A stretch of 64,000 bases of DNA, taken from positions 1,736,001 to 1,800,000 of the forward strand of contig AP018533.1 in NCBI GenBank assembly GCA_003573975.1, written 5' to 3'. A program made the translations under genes and the position numbers. A model generated the notes under the pieces. That model worked only from the letters and a program-made list of their open reading frames with translations. It ran no database searches and was not told the DNA's origin. Every line of letters begins with the position of its first letter. Position 1 is the first letter of the stretch. The DNA comes from Clostridiales bacterium CCNA10 (GTDB taxonomy: Bacteria > Bacillota > Clostridia > Oscillospirales > Oscillospiraceae). Below, piece after piece: positions 23,620 through 31,834 of the stretch.

Positions 23620-23960
23620 CAAAGGCAGAATTGCGCGAGAAATTGCTCGGCGGAGCCGTCATGGACAACCTGTTTGCGTTCAGAAACGGTCAGGATTGCG
23701 AAATCTTCAAGGCTGCTCGGTTTGAACAGGGCGACGACATCATTTACATTCCCGACCTTGCCCTGAACCTGATTCCGGTCACGGAACCCACGAACGGCCC
23801 GGAGGACGTGGAGGAAATCGTCGGTTGCTGCTACACCGGCAACGACTTCATTGAAGAGTGCGGCGGGGACGTGGAGAAGGCAAGACACCTGTTCTGGTAC
23901 TGCGACTGGCAGCATCCGAGTTCGGCTCTGCCTGAAATCGACGACGAGGAGGGCGAGTGA
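23616..23960 (+). CDS. Unknown acidic protein
   Basis: The product has 114 residues and starts in an ATGA overlap. It is acidic, with an N-terminal helix. A CCYTGNDFIEECGGDVEKA segment resembles the DNA-uptake-like helix pattern of small phage proteins. No family is recognised. Confidence 0.55.
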   Translation: MTKAELREKLLGGAVMDNLFAFRNGQDCEIFKAARFEQGDDIIYIPDLALNLIPVTEPTNGPEDVEEIVGCCYTGNDFIEECGGDVEKARHLFWYCDWQHPSSALPEIDDEEGE

Positions 23961-23961
23961 C

Positions 23962-24312
23962 GTGAAGACGGTAGCCGATTTGCAACCGGGCGACATCGTC
24001 AACATCAGCGACCAACCGTTCACGGTAAAGTCGGTATATACATCTGGCGGCAGCACAACGCTGGTTTTCGAGGATGTACCCGCCACACAGGAAAGGTGCG
24101 ACGCTCTCAAAGGGCTTGCCAGAGATACGGGCGGCATTGCTGCGATGGTGCCGGTACGCCCGATGCAGAAGCAATCGTGGGAGCGATCTGAGTTGAAGCG
24201 GTGGCTCAACGAACAAGTCCGCGATGATGCGGAAGAAATGAGGAGGTATCTGGATGAACAACATCAACCTGAGAGCGGAAGTAGCGGTACAGATCACGAA
24301 GGAAGATCTTGA
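23962..24312 (+). CDS. Unknown protein with SH3-like N-terminus
   Basis: The product has 116 residues with a GTG start right after the upstream stop. The beta-rich N-terminus (LQPGDIVNISDQPFTVKSV) looks like a small barrel, then helices. The 3' end overlaps the next gene by ~58 bases in another frame, which is unusually long here, so the stop or the next start may be misjudged. Confidence 0.5.
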   Translation: MKTVADLQPGDIVNISDQPFTVKSVYTSGGSTTLVFEDVPATQERCDALKGLARDTGGIAAMVPVRPMQKQSWERSELKRWLNEQVRDDAEEMRRYLDEQHQPESGSSGTDHEGRS

Positions 24313-24622
24313 CGTCATTTTGTTTGAGGCTCTGAACGCCGGCGGCATCGCTGGCTGGGCCGACCGCGTGATGGCCGTTGGTAACATTCTGGGCAAGCGA
24401 GTTTGCGAGCAGGTGTCCAACGGCGGCGAAATTGCCATCCGAGGAACCGATGGAACGTGGTATGAGCTGGACAAGGCGAAGCTGACCGCTGGCATCAAGC
24501 AGTACATAGAGGAGAGCTGCCACATCCGCATTGAGGATGAACGGCTGGTTCTGGATGACCTGACAACGAACGAGGCGGACGTGATCGTGCAGTTCGCCCT
24601 TTTCGGAGAAACGAAGTTTTGA
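24254..24622 (+). CDS. Unknown protein, paralogue of next gene
   Basis: The product has 122 residues behind GAGGTATCTGG. It shares the plan of the following gene: ITKEDLDVILFEAL / LTVEDIDDIMVAAL near the start and IVQFALFGE / IVQLALFGE at the end. It is probably a tandem duplicate. Function is unknown. Confidence 0.6.
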   Translation: MNNINLRAEVAVQITKEDLDVILFEALNAGGIAGWADRVMAVGNILGKRVCEQVSNGGEIAIRGTDGTWYELDKAKLTAGIKQYIEESCHIRIEDERLVLDDLTTNEADVIVQFALFGETKF

Positions 24623-24633
24623 GGAGGGACAAC

Positions 24634-25029
24634 ATGGAGAAGAAGCAAACCTTCAGCGTTCACACTGAGCGCGATGTCAAACTGACGGTAGAGGACATCG
24701 ACGACATCATGGTTGCGGCTTTGGAGGGCGGCATCAACTACTGGTGCTCCGAAGCCGAGGTTGTGGAAGAACGGCGCTGTGCCGACTGGGGGCATGAGCA
24801 GATTGCCCGCGGCGGCGCCCTGGTTCTCCACGACGTCGAGGACATCGACGAGAAGTGGGAGCTGGATCTGGAGAAGTTCCTGAATGGCTTCAAACTGTGG
24901 GTCGAGCAGGGCCTCGACGAATACGGGGCTGTGCAGAAAGACGGCACTGTGGACTGCTGCCAAATCGACGCTGCCTGCGCTGACGAGATTGTGCAGCTCG
25001 CTTTGTTCGGGGAGGTGACGTTTGGATGA
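24634..25029 (+). CDS. Unknown protein, paralogue of previous gene
   Basis: The product has 131 residues with GAGGAGGG upstream. It is a diverged tandem copy of the gene at 24,254 with the same conserved helix and C-terminal ALFGE. Its stop overlaps the next ATG. Confidence 0.6.
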   Translation: MEKKQTFSVHTERDVKLTVEDIDDIMVAALEGGINYWCSEAEVVEERRCADWGHEQIARGGALVLHDVEDIDEKWELDLEKFLNGFKLWVEQGLDEYGAVQKDGTVDCCQIDAACADEIVQLALFGEVTFG

Positions 25030-25691
25030 TTACTGAGGACATGGTGCGCGAAGGCATCCGAAACGGAAGCGTCCGCTTCGTCAGAGATCCGAATATGGAT
25101 CATGGGACTGTCTGCCAGATCGGCGACAACTGGTTCTACTTTGGACACCTGAAAGCGGAGGAACTCGACCCTGACGAATACGTCAAGGCAACGCCCGAGG
25201 CTGATGTGGTCGGCCTGATTTGCAACACGCTTGACGAGTTCCGAAAGAGCGGCGAAACCTTCGAGGACGAGTACGCATACTATGAAGCCTACCTGAACGA
25301 GCAGAGAGCAAAGGCAATCCCGACGCTGAAAGAGCGAGACAAGCGGCTGGAGCGGCTCTGGGCTGAGTTTGGGGATGTGCCAATGAACCCCGAGACGGAA
25401 GAAATCGAGGCTCAGTTCCTTTGCTTCCCGGCTGGAACGAACCGGGAGGAGGTCTGGGAATGGTTCGACGAACGATACAGCCGCGGCGTTGCAAAGCTGC
25501 TGCTCGTGGGCGAGCCAAAGGATCGAGAGGTTGCACAGGCATTGTTCTTGACGAGCTTGTGTTGCGAGTGCGATTCCGAGCATTGCGTGTTCAATCCTGA
25601 CGGGATCTGCAAAGCGCCGTTCGTCACCGGCAGGGCTCCGGGCCTGAACGATGACGGATGCACCGACTACTGCTACAAGGAGGCGGAGTAA
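25026..25691 (+). CDS. Unknown protein with C-terminal Cys cluster
   Basis: The product has 221 residues. The N-terminal alpha/beta region and a long helix precede a Cys-rich end (CCECDSEHCVFNPDGICKAP...CTDYCYK) with at least six Cys, a likely metal site seen in many small phage proteins. It starts by ATGA overlap. Confidence 0.55.
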   Translation: MITEDMVREGIRNGSVRFVRDPNMDHGTVCQIGDNWFYFGHLKAEELDPDEYVKATPEADVVGLICNTLDEFRKSGETFEDEYAYYEAYLNEQRAKAIPTLKERDKRLERLWAEFGDVPMNPETEEIEAQFLCFPAGTNREEVWEWFDERYSRGVAKLLLVGEPKDREVAQALFLTSLCCECDSEHCVFNPDGICKAPFVTGRAPGLNDDGCTDYCYKEAE

Positions 25692-25859
25692 ATGGAACGA
25701 AAGTGTCAGAATTGCCGCCACGTTGACGTCTGCCTGAAGCGGTCACTGGCGATTTTCAATATGTTCATCGTCACCGGACGCTACAACGAGGTCGAGAACG
25801 CCAAGAAAAGCCTTGACGTCTCGGTCGGGTGCGAACACTACGACGCAAAGGAGGCGTGA
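25692..25859 (+). CDS. Small Cys-containing protein
   Basis: The product has 55 residues. CQNCRHVDVC at the start and C-E-H near the end suggest one zinc site. It lies head-to-tail with its neighbours (one base after the previous stop). Confidence 0.55.
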   Translation: MERKCQNCRHVDVCLKRSLAIFNMFIVTGRYNEVENAKKSLDVSVGCEHYDAKEA

Positions 25860-25862
25860 TGG

Positions 25863-26096
25863 ATGAAACGAAGTGACGCAATCGCCATCATCGAGCGAGA
25901 ACAGAACAAGGGCCACTTCGAGCCTGAGTTGGACACCGCAATCAGCATTGCCTTATACGCCCTGAAAGAGCCGCGGGAGATGTGTTGCGGCGGCTGTCAG
26001 CGGTTCACAGACGAGGATGTAAACGGTGTCGGGTGGTGTGAAGAACACGACCGCGAGGCTTACTGTGACGAGCCGCCCTGCGGGTACTTCGAGTGA
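25863..26096 (+). CDS. Small protein with CCGGC zinc motif
   Basis: The product has 77 residues. An N-terminal helix (AIAIIEREQNKGHFE, then DTAISIALYAL) is typical of phage proteins with a C-terminal metal site; CCGGCQRF, C-E-E-H and C-D-E-P-P-C follow. Function is unknown. Confidence 0.58.
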   Translation: MKRSDAIAIIEREQNKGHFEPELDTAISIALYALKEPREMCCGGCQRFTDEDVNGVGWCEEHDREAYCDEPPCGYFE

Positions 26097-26108
26097 GGGT
26101 GGTGCCAC

Positions 26109-26879
26109 ATGGAGCGCAAGGACTGGAACTACAAGACTTATCTCGGGGACTGCATTGACGGGATGCGGCTTCTGCCGGCGGGAAGCGTGGATTTCCTTTT
26201 CACGGATCTGCCGTATGGGCGAACAAACTGCAAGTGGGACACACCGATTGACCTTGAGGCGTTCTGGAGCGAAGCTGACCGTGTCGTGAAAAAGGATGGA
26301 GCGGTAGCTCTGTTTGCGCAGACGCCGTTCGACAAGGTGCTGGGATGCAGCAACCTGAGAAATCTGCGGTATGAGTGGATCTGGGAGAAGAGCAATGCCA
26401 CGGGCCATCTGAACGCGAAGAAGATGCCCATGCGGGCGCACGAGAACATCCTGATTTTCTACCGCCGTCAGCCGACGTACAACCCGCAGAAGACGGACGG
26501 CCATCAGCCGGTGAACAGCTACACGCATTACATCGACACGCAGAACCGCACCGAGATTTACCAGAAGGCGACGAAGGAAGTCAAAGGTGGCGGCAACACA
26601 GACCGTTACCCGAGGAGCGTCATCAAAGGCCCCAGCGATAAGCAGACGAGCCACCTGCACCCGACGCAGAAGCCGGTATGGCTGTGCGAGAGACTGGTGC
26701 TCACATATACCAACCCCGGCGAGGTCGTGCTCGACTGCTGCGCTGGAAGTGCCTCCATCGGTGTTGCCTGCTGCAGAACGGGGCGGCGGTACATAGGCAT
26801 TGAGAATGAAAAGCAGTATTACGACGTGATGCGCGCCCGCCTCCGCGAGTGTTGCAGACCCAACAGGGAGGTGGGATGA
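26109..26879 (+). CDS. DNA methyltransferase, beta-class (N6-A or N4-C)
   Basis: The product has 256 residues. Catalytic motif IV comes first (FTDLPYGRTNCKWD, a D-L-P-Y variant of DPPY) and the AdoMet-binding motif I later (VVLDCCAGSASIGVAC), the order of beta-class amino-methyltransferases. HPTQKPVWLCERLV is motif X. Phages use such enzymes to resist host restriction. No cognate endonuclease is adjacent, so it is an orphan methylase. Confidence 0.87.
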   Translation: MERKDWNYKTYLGDCIDGMRLLPAGSVDFLFTDLPYGRTNCKWDTPIDLEAFWSEADRVVKKDGAVALFAQTPFDKVLGCSNLRNLRYEWIWEKSNATGHLNAKKMPMRAHENILIFYRRQPTYNPQKTDGHQPVNSYTHYIDTQNRTEIYQKATKEVKGGGNTDRYPRSVIKGPSDKQTSHLHPTQKPVWLCERLVLTYTNPGEVVLDCCAGSASIGVACCRTGRRYIGIENEKQYYDVMRARLRECCRPNREVG

Positions 26880-27100
26880 TGACGCCGCAAGAAGTTCTTT
26901 TGGCGCTTCGATGCCATCAATCGGCCATCGAAACAGGGCGCTGCCCGAAGGAGCAATGCCCTGCGTTTGAGCGGCCAGCACGGTTCAAATGCGCCGGCAC
27001 GGTGGCAAAGGCTGCCGCAGACCTTATCGAAGAGCAAGCGGCCGCGTTGAAGCGGCTGACGGGCAAGGAGGAGAAAAGCTGTGGAATCTCAGATGTATGA
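26876..27100 (+). CDS. Small helical protein
   Basis: The product has 74 residues and starts in an ATGA overlap with the methyltransferase. It has two Cys (CPKEQCPAF) and a helical Ala-rich middle. No family is recognised. Confidence 0.55.
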   Translation: MMTPQEVLLALRCHQSAIETGRCPKEQCPAFERPARFKCAGTVAKAAADLIEEQAAALKRLTGKEEKSCGISDV

Positions 27101-27200
27101 AGTGACGACCTGCCCGCTGTGCGGACAGCTCATGTTCAACGGAGAATGCGAGAACCCGGACTGCCGCTACCATTGGCACCCGATGGAGGATGACGAATGA
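27081..27200 (+). CDS. Zinc-knuckle micro-protein
   Basis: The product has 39 residues with GTG start and AAGGAGGAG upstream. CPLCGQLMFNGECENPDC gives a compact zinc knuckle. It overlaps both neighbours. Confidence 0.58.
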   Translation: MESQMYEVTTCPLCGQLMFNGECENPDCRYHWHPMEDDE

Positions 27201-27607
27201 GCGAGGCTGATTTTTGCGGCATGGATGCTGGCGAATACTACGCCACGAAAGGCTTCCTCGACCGAGAGCGGTTTTACCGGAAGCAGGAAATGGAGGAGCA
27301 GATGAAGAACAGAGTGACGGTCAGGCACGGGATGTTGTCCGACCTCAAAACATACCTGAAGCAAAGCGGATGGAAGCTCGAAGAGCCTGTTGGCGCATAC
27401 GAGGTTCTGAGGGCGCGGAACCCGAACTATCCGCGCCCGCTGTTAGTCCACGACCGCGCCGAACGCGGCGTCGGGTACAGCATTGACGAACGCGATGTGA
27501 AGGTCTACAACGGCTGGCGACGCAACCGCCGCAAGCGTGGCATCGACCCAGACTGGCCTACACCGGAAGAGCGAAGCCGATATTTTGAAGGGAGAGATGG
27601 AGTGTGA
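27197..27607 (+). CDS. Unknown basic protein
   Basis: The product has 136 residues and starts in an ATGA overlap. It is rich in Arg with a WRRNRRKRG patch that could contact nucleic acid. It does not look like an antitoxin for the MazF-like protein downstream. No family is recognised. Confidence 0.52.
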   Translation: MSEADFCGMDAGEYYATKGFLDRERFYRKQEMEEQMKNRVTVRHGMLSDLKTYLKQSGWKLEEPVGAYEVLRARNPNYPRPLLVHDRAERGVGYSIDERDVKVYNGWRRNRRKRGIDPDWPTPEERSRYFEGRDGV

Positions 27608-28134
27608 GCTTCAGCATCAGACGTGGCGACATCTTCTATGTCCACAAGTTCGGCATTCAGGTCGGGAGCGAGGAACATACGGGACGCCCCGGCGTGGTTG
27701 TTTCCTGTGACGAAGGGAACCGCTGCTCTGAAACCGTGCAGGTGGCCTTTTGCACGACGCAGCCGAAGAGCAATCTGCCGACCCACGTTGAGATCCTGAG
27801 CACGGGTAGGGCAAGCACGGTCATGTGTGAGCAGATCAATACGGTGTCGCTGGAGCGGCTCGGGAATTACATCGGTCGGTGTACGGCCGAAGAGATGCGT
27901 GACATCGACATCGCAGTTGCGACAGCTCTGGGGCTCAAGAAATACCCCGGCCTAATCGAGCGCCTGAAGGAACGCGAGCAGCAGGTCGAAAAGCGGGAAG
28001 CTGTCGTCGGCAAGGAGACCGATACAAAGGCCGCTTTGGAACTGGCGACGGTAAAGGCTGAGCGTGATACATACCGCAGACTGTACGAGGATCTGATCCG
28101 TGGGTTCATCCCGACGGCACCGGCGGGGGCCTGA
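27604..28134 (+). CDS. MazF/PemK-family protein with coiled-coil tail
   Basis: The product has 176 residues. Residues ~1-115 match PemK/MazF endoribonuclease toxins (RRGDIFYVHK, HTGRPGVVVSCDEGNR, QVAFCTTQPKSN, VMCEQINTVSLERLG). Residues ~120-165 form a coiled coil (LKEREQQVEKREAV) not found in classical MazF. The GTG start overlaps the upstream stop. No MazE/PemI-like partner lies next to it, as is common for this long form in Clostridia mobile elements. RNA cleavage activity is inferred. Confidence 0.8.
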   Translation: MSFSIRRGDIFYVHKFGIQVGSEEHTGRPGVVVSCDEGNRCSETVQVAFCTTQPKSNLPTHVEILSTGRASTVMCEQINTVSLERLGNYIGRCTAEEMRDIDIAVATALGLKKYPGLIERLKEREQQVEKREAVVGKETDTKAALELATVKAERDTYRRLYEDLIRGFIPTAPAGA

Positions 28135-28138
28135 CACG

Positions 28139-28495
28139 ATGGCCTATGACATCTACTGCGCGTTCGACCTCGAAAAGCACAAGCAGACGTATGTGCAGTA
28201 TTTGGAGGTCGTGATTTTGGAGGATGGGACTGTGGAATACGCGGTTCCGTCGCACCAAGAGAAGCTGATCGCCTTAGCCTGCCAGAAGAAGGGCGTATCG
28301 CGGCAAGAACTGAACGACCTGTGCCCTCGGGAGTATTACTACGACTTCCTGACGTGGCTCTGTATGCAGGCAAATGCTGTGGCTGTGTGGAACAACGACT
28401 GTTGCTGTGGCCGCGGCATCAACCGAAAGCAGGTTGCGACGCTGCGAAGACTGAAAATGGCCGGCGTGTACGGCGGCACTATTCCGAAGATTTAG
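28139..28495 (+). CDS. Unknown protein
   Basis: The product has 118 residues. It has an aromatic beta-rich first half, then a helical part with WNNDCCCGRGIN, a three-Cys run. No family is recognised. Confidence 0.52.
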   Translation: MAYDIYCAFDLEKHKQTYVQYLEVVILEDGTVEYAVPSHQEKLIALACQKKGVSRQELNDLCPREYYYDFLTWLCMQANAVAVWNNDCCCGRGINRKQVATLRRLKMAGVYGGTIPKI

Positions 28496-28548
28496 GGGGA
28501 GTAATTTCCACGATATGAACGGAAACGATAATGCTGGCAAAGAAAATC

Positions 28549-28577
28549 TTGATTTTGCATCTGTTTCGATGTATCAT
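28549..28577 (+). promoter_or_regulatory. Promoter for HTH-type gene
   Basis: TTGATT (28549-28554) and TATCAT (28572-28577) are 17 bp apart, upstream of the gene at 28,614. It lacks the TAGGTAGGTA spacer of the other early promoters. Confidence 0.6.
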
Positions 28578-28613
28578 AGCAAGCACAGAGATACTCGAAA
28601 CGGAGGTGAAGAT

Positions 28614-29111
28614 ATGACATCGAGAGAACTTATGGATGCAGCTCTGGCAAAAACGAAGAACTCGCAGGCGTGGCTCGCCCGTCAAATGGGTTGGACTCCG
28701 CAGAACTTCAACCTGCGTTTGAACCGGAACAGCATCAGGGCTGACGAGTTTTTGGCACTGATGGACGTTCTCGGCGTCGATGTGACCTTCACGATGCGCA
28801 AGACTGGCGAGATCCTGAAGCCTCACGTCAGCGGGCACGGCCGCAGGCTGTGCGGTAACTGCGACAAGATTACGTTCGATACCGCGGCTGCGGAGGCCAT
28901 CTCGAACAGCTTTTATGAGGACGGCGTCAACGAGTTCAATGCAGACGGCGAAGCCGCTGAGTTGTACGTTGACAGCGAAGGCCGGTATTTCATGGCGGAG
29001 TATCACACGGACACGTCCAAGGACAGGCTGCGGACAGTCCAATCCAGCGTCGCCGCCGCATTCGTGGAGAAGTATGGCACCCAAATCGAAAAGGGGCCGA
29101 AAAAAGAATAA
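28614..29111 (+). CDS. HTH-type phage regulator-like protein
   Basis: The product has 165 residues. The N-terminal ~60 residues resemble a short XRE-like HTH (SRELMDAALAKTKNSQAWLA, then a WTPQNFNLRLNRNSI recognition helix). The C-terminal half is an alpha/beta domain. ATG 28614 follows GGAGGTG; an upstream in-frame ATG precedes the promoter and is rejected. It may be a second regulator of the element. Confidence 0.6.
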   Translation: MTSRELMDAALAKTKNSQAWLARQMGWTPQNFNLRLNRNSIRADEFLALMDVLGVDVTFTMRKTGEILKPHVSGHGRRLCGNCDKITFDTAAAEAISNSFYEDGVNEFNADGEAAELYVDSEGRYFMAEYHTDTSKDRLRTVQSSVAAAFVEKYGTQIEKGPKKE

Positions 29112-29124
29112 GCGCACGATGAAG

Positions 29125-29160
29125 CCACCCTCTCGGTTACGACCGGGAGGGTGATTTTTT
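29125..29160 (+). terminator. Intrinsic terminator
   Basis: CACCCTC-CGGT pairs with ACCG-GAGGGTG around TACG, then ATTTTTT. It ends the P2-region operon. Confidence 0.85.
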
Positions 29161-29340
29161 ATACCCAAATGCCCCGTACACCCGCTGCGCCCCGTACGGC
29201 CACGCACACGACCGTCACGGCCCTCTGCATCCATTCACACCGCTGACGCTACGAGGCGGTATAGGACCTGTACGGGCTGTTTACGGGCATATCACGAAAC
29301 GTATATAGATAGAAAATTTCTTCATAAAAATTAACGAAAA
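29161..29340. other. Gene-free region with CCCGTAC/TACGGG repeats
   Basis: About 180 bp between terminator and promoter P3. It contains two CCCCGTAC copies (29172-29197) and two inverted copies, TACGGGC, near 29271 and 29283. AAACGTATAT at 29297 lies 48 bp ahead of the -35 box, like the blocks upstream of P1 and P2. No coding potential is evident. Repeats of this kind may be protein-binding sites. Confidence 0.45.
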
Positions 29341-29411
29341 CATATTGACATAGGTAGGTATCGCAGTATAATAAAGTTACAAAATAACCAGATGGATAAT
29401 CGGAGATAGCC
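29341..29411 (+). promoter_or_regulatory. Promoter P3 with operator and start-of-transcript motif
   Basis: TTGACA (29345-29350), spacer TAGGTAGGTATCGCAG, TATAAT (29367-29372). The stretch from AAAATTAACG to TTACAAA is nearly identical to P2. ACCAGATGGATAATC follows at about +10. It drives the longest early operon. Confidence 0.88.
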
Positions 29412-29467
29412 AGAGCAACAGTTCAGGAAAGTCTCCGGTTCTCTTACAAAGAAAAGGAGACAGCGAT

Positions 29468-30019
29468 ATGGCAAGCCAGTATGACAGCATCAAAACCGCA
29501 GAGGAACTTCTGAAGGAAGTAGCGGCACACGGTCTGAGCACCAAGCCTGAGGACATTTGCAGAGCGCAAGACATTTTCGGTCGCAGCGAAGTGAAAGAGC
29601 TTATTCGGCTCGCCAATGACAATGGCCGCCTGAATGGGTTCGACGGCGAACCTGATCCGCGTGGTACTTATTCCTCTGGCCGCGTTGGACTGAGCAAGTA
29701 TTTCTATCAGGTCGCTTTTAAGATCTGGAGCTGGGAGGATGCGACTCGCTTCTACAATCAGCACAGCAACTTCCCGGTCATTGATGCGCTGGAAGAGAAC
29801 AAGATGCTTCACCAGCAGGTCAAGGAGCTGAACGGAGAACTGAAACGGGCCAAGGATGACCGCGATGTGGAACACAGAAGATGCCGGGAGGCTGTTGACG
29901 CTGAGCAGGCCGCTCAGAAGAAAATCGGCCAGCTCGAAGCGGAGGTTCACGACCGCGACATGACGATCATGGAGCTGAAGGCTAAGCTGTACGACCTGAT
30001 GATGAAGGAGGGCAAGTGA
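29468..30019 (+). CDS. Coiled-coil phage protein
   Basis: The product has 183 residues. Residues ~1-95 are globular and the C-terminal ~85 are a long coiled coil (Lys/Glu/Arg with heptad Leu). It is the first gene behind P3, with AAGGAG upstream. It could self-associate. No family is recognised. Confidence 0.6.
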   Translation: MASQYDSIKTAEELLKEVAAHGLSTKPEDICRAQDIFGRSEVKELIRLANDNGRLNGFDGEPDPRGTYSSGRVGLSKYFYQVAFKIWSWEDATRFYNQHSNFPVIDALEENKMLHQQVKELNGELKRAKDDRDVEHRRCREAVDAEQAAQKKIGQLEAEVHDRDMTIMELKAKLYDLMMKEGK

Positions 30020-30663
30020 TGGCTATTTTCACCAACGTCTACGGGGACGGTCACACCCCTGACTACGAGGGCTGCGTCCTCGACTGGTACGAGCACAACG
30101 GCTACGACGATTCCGACTGGTACGCGATCTGCTGGAACGAAGAGAAGCAGACCATCGACAAGGTTCTATTCGACACCACCCGCTGCGCCTGCAGTGGCCG
30201 CGCTGAGATCGACGCCACGCCTGAGGTGCTCCGCAAGGTCTACCACTACTGGAAGACGCTCGGCAAGTCCCTGTTTGACGGGCGCACGAACCGGATGCAG
30301 GCCATGAAAATCCACGTCGGCGATACGGTGCGCGTGATCGCCGGTCGCAAGTTCAAGAAGGGGAGCGTCGGCAAGGTCTTTTGGTGCGGCACCTGCCGCA
30401 ATCCATACTCCGGTTGCACGGAGGAGCGTATCGGCATTGAGGTCGATGGCAACCGCCAGTTCATCAACGAGTCTCAGGCCGAGCTTATCGGCTGGGAGGC
30501 TCGCTTGCAGACCGGCAAGGAGCGCAAGCGCCAGATCCGCAATTTCGCGGTGAACTCGATGCCGAGCCACTATCGCCGGTACTTCTGCAAGAACGATTGG
30601 CTGCGGGCGGCGTGGCTCGGCGAGGAGCCGGGGTGGAAAGCACTGGTTGGAGGTGAGCAGTAA
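30019..30663 (+). CDS. Unknown protein with KOW-like motif
   Basis: The product has 214 residues. Residues ~100-125 (VGDTVRVIAGRKFKKGSVGK) resemble a KOW beta-barrel motif, as in ribosome- or RNA-binding proteins. It has a CxxC-containing N-terminal domain and a basic C-terminus. The ATG immediately after the upstream stop is chosen over the overlapping GTG. The nucleic-acid link is inferred. Confidence 0.55.
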   Translation: MAIFTNVYGDGHTPDYEGCVLDWYEHNGYDDSDWYAICWNEEKQTIDKVLFDTTRCACSGRAEIDATPEVLRKVYHYWKTLGKSLFDGRTNRMQAMKIHVGDTVRVIAGRKFKKGSVGKVFWCGTCRNPYSGCTEERIGIEVDGNRQFINESQAELIGWEARLQTGKERKRQIRNFAVNSMPSHYRRYFCKNDWLRAAWLGEEPGWKALVGGEQ

Positions 30664-30920
30664 TGGCCGTGACCGATAAGGTCAGCGTGGTTCTGACATG
30701 GAGCCTGCAGTTTAGATACCAGATGCTCGACCGCATGAAGCAGGATTGCGAGTATTTCCTCGGGCACGGCAACCGGGTCACGAAGTATCTTTGGGCCGGC
30801 AACGTAGCCGACCATATCGAGTACATGAAAGCCCTTTGGTGGAGCTTCCCTGAAAGCGGCAAGCCTGAGTGGCTGACGCTTGAGGAAATCAAGGACTACG
30901 AACGGAGGATGGCGGCATGA
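30663..30920 (+). CDS. LPD11-domain protein
   Basis: The product has 85 residues. The pattern QDCEYFLGHGNR, LWAGNVADHIEYM and PEWLTLEEIKDYERRM matches LPD11, a domain of large polyvalent proteins injected or deployed by phages and conjugative elements. Here it is freestanding. Function is unknown. It starts by TAATG overlap. Confidence 0.72.
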   Translation: MAVTDKVSVVLTWSLQFRYQMLDRMKQDCEYFLGHGNRVTKYLWAGNVADHIEYMKALWWSFPESGKPEWLTLEEIKDYERRMAA

Positions 30921-31072
30921 AGATTTTCGCGGCCTGCCCGGAGTGCGGTTGCACTGACTGGATCAGGTTCGACAGCGGCGGGTTCGTTTGCAACGGATGC
31001 GGCCGGCTGATATTCACAGATGAAATGACCTTGAAAGGAGAGGACGACGATGAAGTTGGTAACGGCAACTGA
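30917..31072 (+). CDS. Zinc-ribbon micro-protein
   Basis: The product has 51 residues. CPECGC and CNGCGR form one zinc ribbon, followed by an acidic tail. It starts in an ATGA overlap and overlaps the next gene by 23 bases. Confidence 0.6.
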   Translation: MKIFAACPECGCTDWIRFDSGGFVCNGCGRLIFTDEMTLKGEDDDEVGNGN

Positions 31073-31820
31073 TGTCTGGTACACGCAGCAGCAGAAAACT
31101 CTCGACGAGATCGCGGAGAAGCTGGGGGTGGTCGCTTACCGCCCGAGCTATCACGGGGCCGAGAGAGATAAGAACACGGTTTTGTTCTATCTGAAGGAGG
31201 ACGAGGAGCACAACCGCGAGGTTGACCGTCAGCCGGTTCGCTATTCCCGCTCTGAGGCCAAGGGCAGGGGCGTGAACGTCAACAGCGAGTGCGTGTATCG
31301 TGACCATTTCTGGTCGTTCGAGAACAGCGACGCAAACGGCCAGCTCGACATGGGCTGGGCAAACAACGGAAAGCTGAACCTGAGAAGTCTGGACTGGAAG
31401 ACCAAGCTGGAGGGCAGCATCACGTTCGCATTCGCCAGAAAGATGCAGTTCGATTACATCCGCAGCACCGGCGGGTATCTGGAACCGAGAGAAGCTGATG
31501 CCACATACAACGACTGGAACCGCGAACAGTTGCGGGCGCTGAAGATGATGCACGGGCGACTGTTCCTCGGCAGCATCAATTTTCACGGCGACCAGAGAAA
31601 GAAGGTTGTGGCCGGCAAGGAAGGCATCTACGAGGAGCTGCTCGATCAGATGGTCTACAATTTCGGGTGCGACTTTGCCGTACCGACTCCCGATAAGGAG
31701 TTGGAGAAACTGATCCGAGCGTGGAACGAAGACGAGCGGCTGCCAAAGAAACTTGTGGACGTGGAGGCGATGACCGGCCGCGTGGAGCAGCTCGGCGGTA
31801 TCAACCTGATTTGGTATTGA
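31050..31820 (+). CDS. Unknown 256-residue phage protein
   Basis: The start follows AAAGGAGAGGACG. It is alpha/beta, rich in Trp and Asn in the middle, with a helical C-terminus. No catalytic motif is recognised. Its size and place in the middle of the operon suggest an important but unassigned function. Confidence 0.6.
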   Translation: MKLVTATDVWYTQQQKTLDEIAEKLGVVAYRPSYHGAERDKNTVLFYLKEDEEHNREVDRQPVRYSRSEAKGRGVNVNSECVYRDHFWSFENSDANGQLDMGWANNGKLNLRSLDWKTKLEGSITFAFARKMQFDYIRSTGGYLEPREADATYNDWNREQLRALKMMHGRLFLGSINFHGDQRKKVVAGKEGIYEELLDQMVYNFGCDFAVPTPDKELEKLIRAWNEDERLPKKLVDVEAMTGRVEQLGGINLIWY

Positions 31821-31834
31821 GGAGGGAACGAGCT

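Noticed and set aside
29161-29295. Iteron-type replication origin
   Set aside because: Only four imperfect copies with irregular spacing and no adjacent replication initiator gene; reported only as a repeat cluster.
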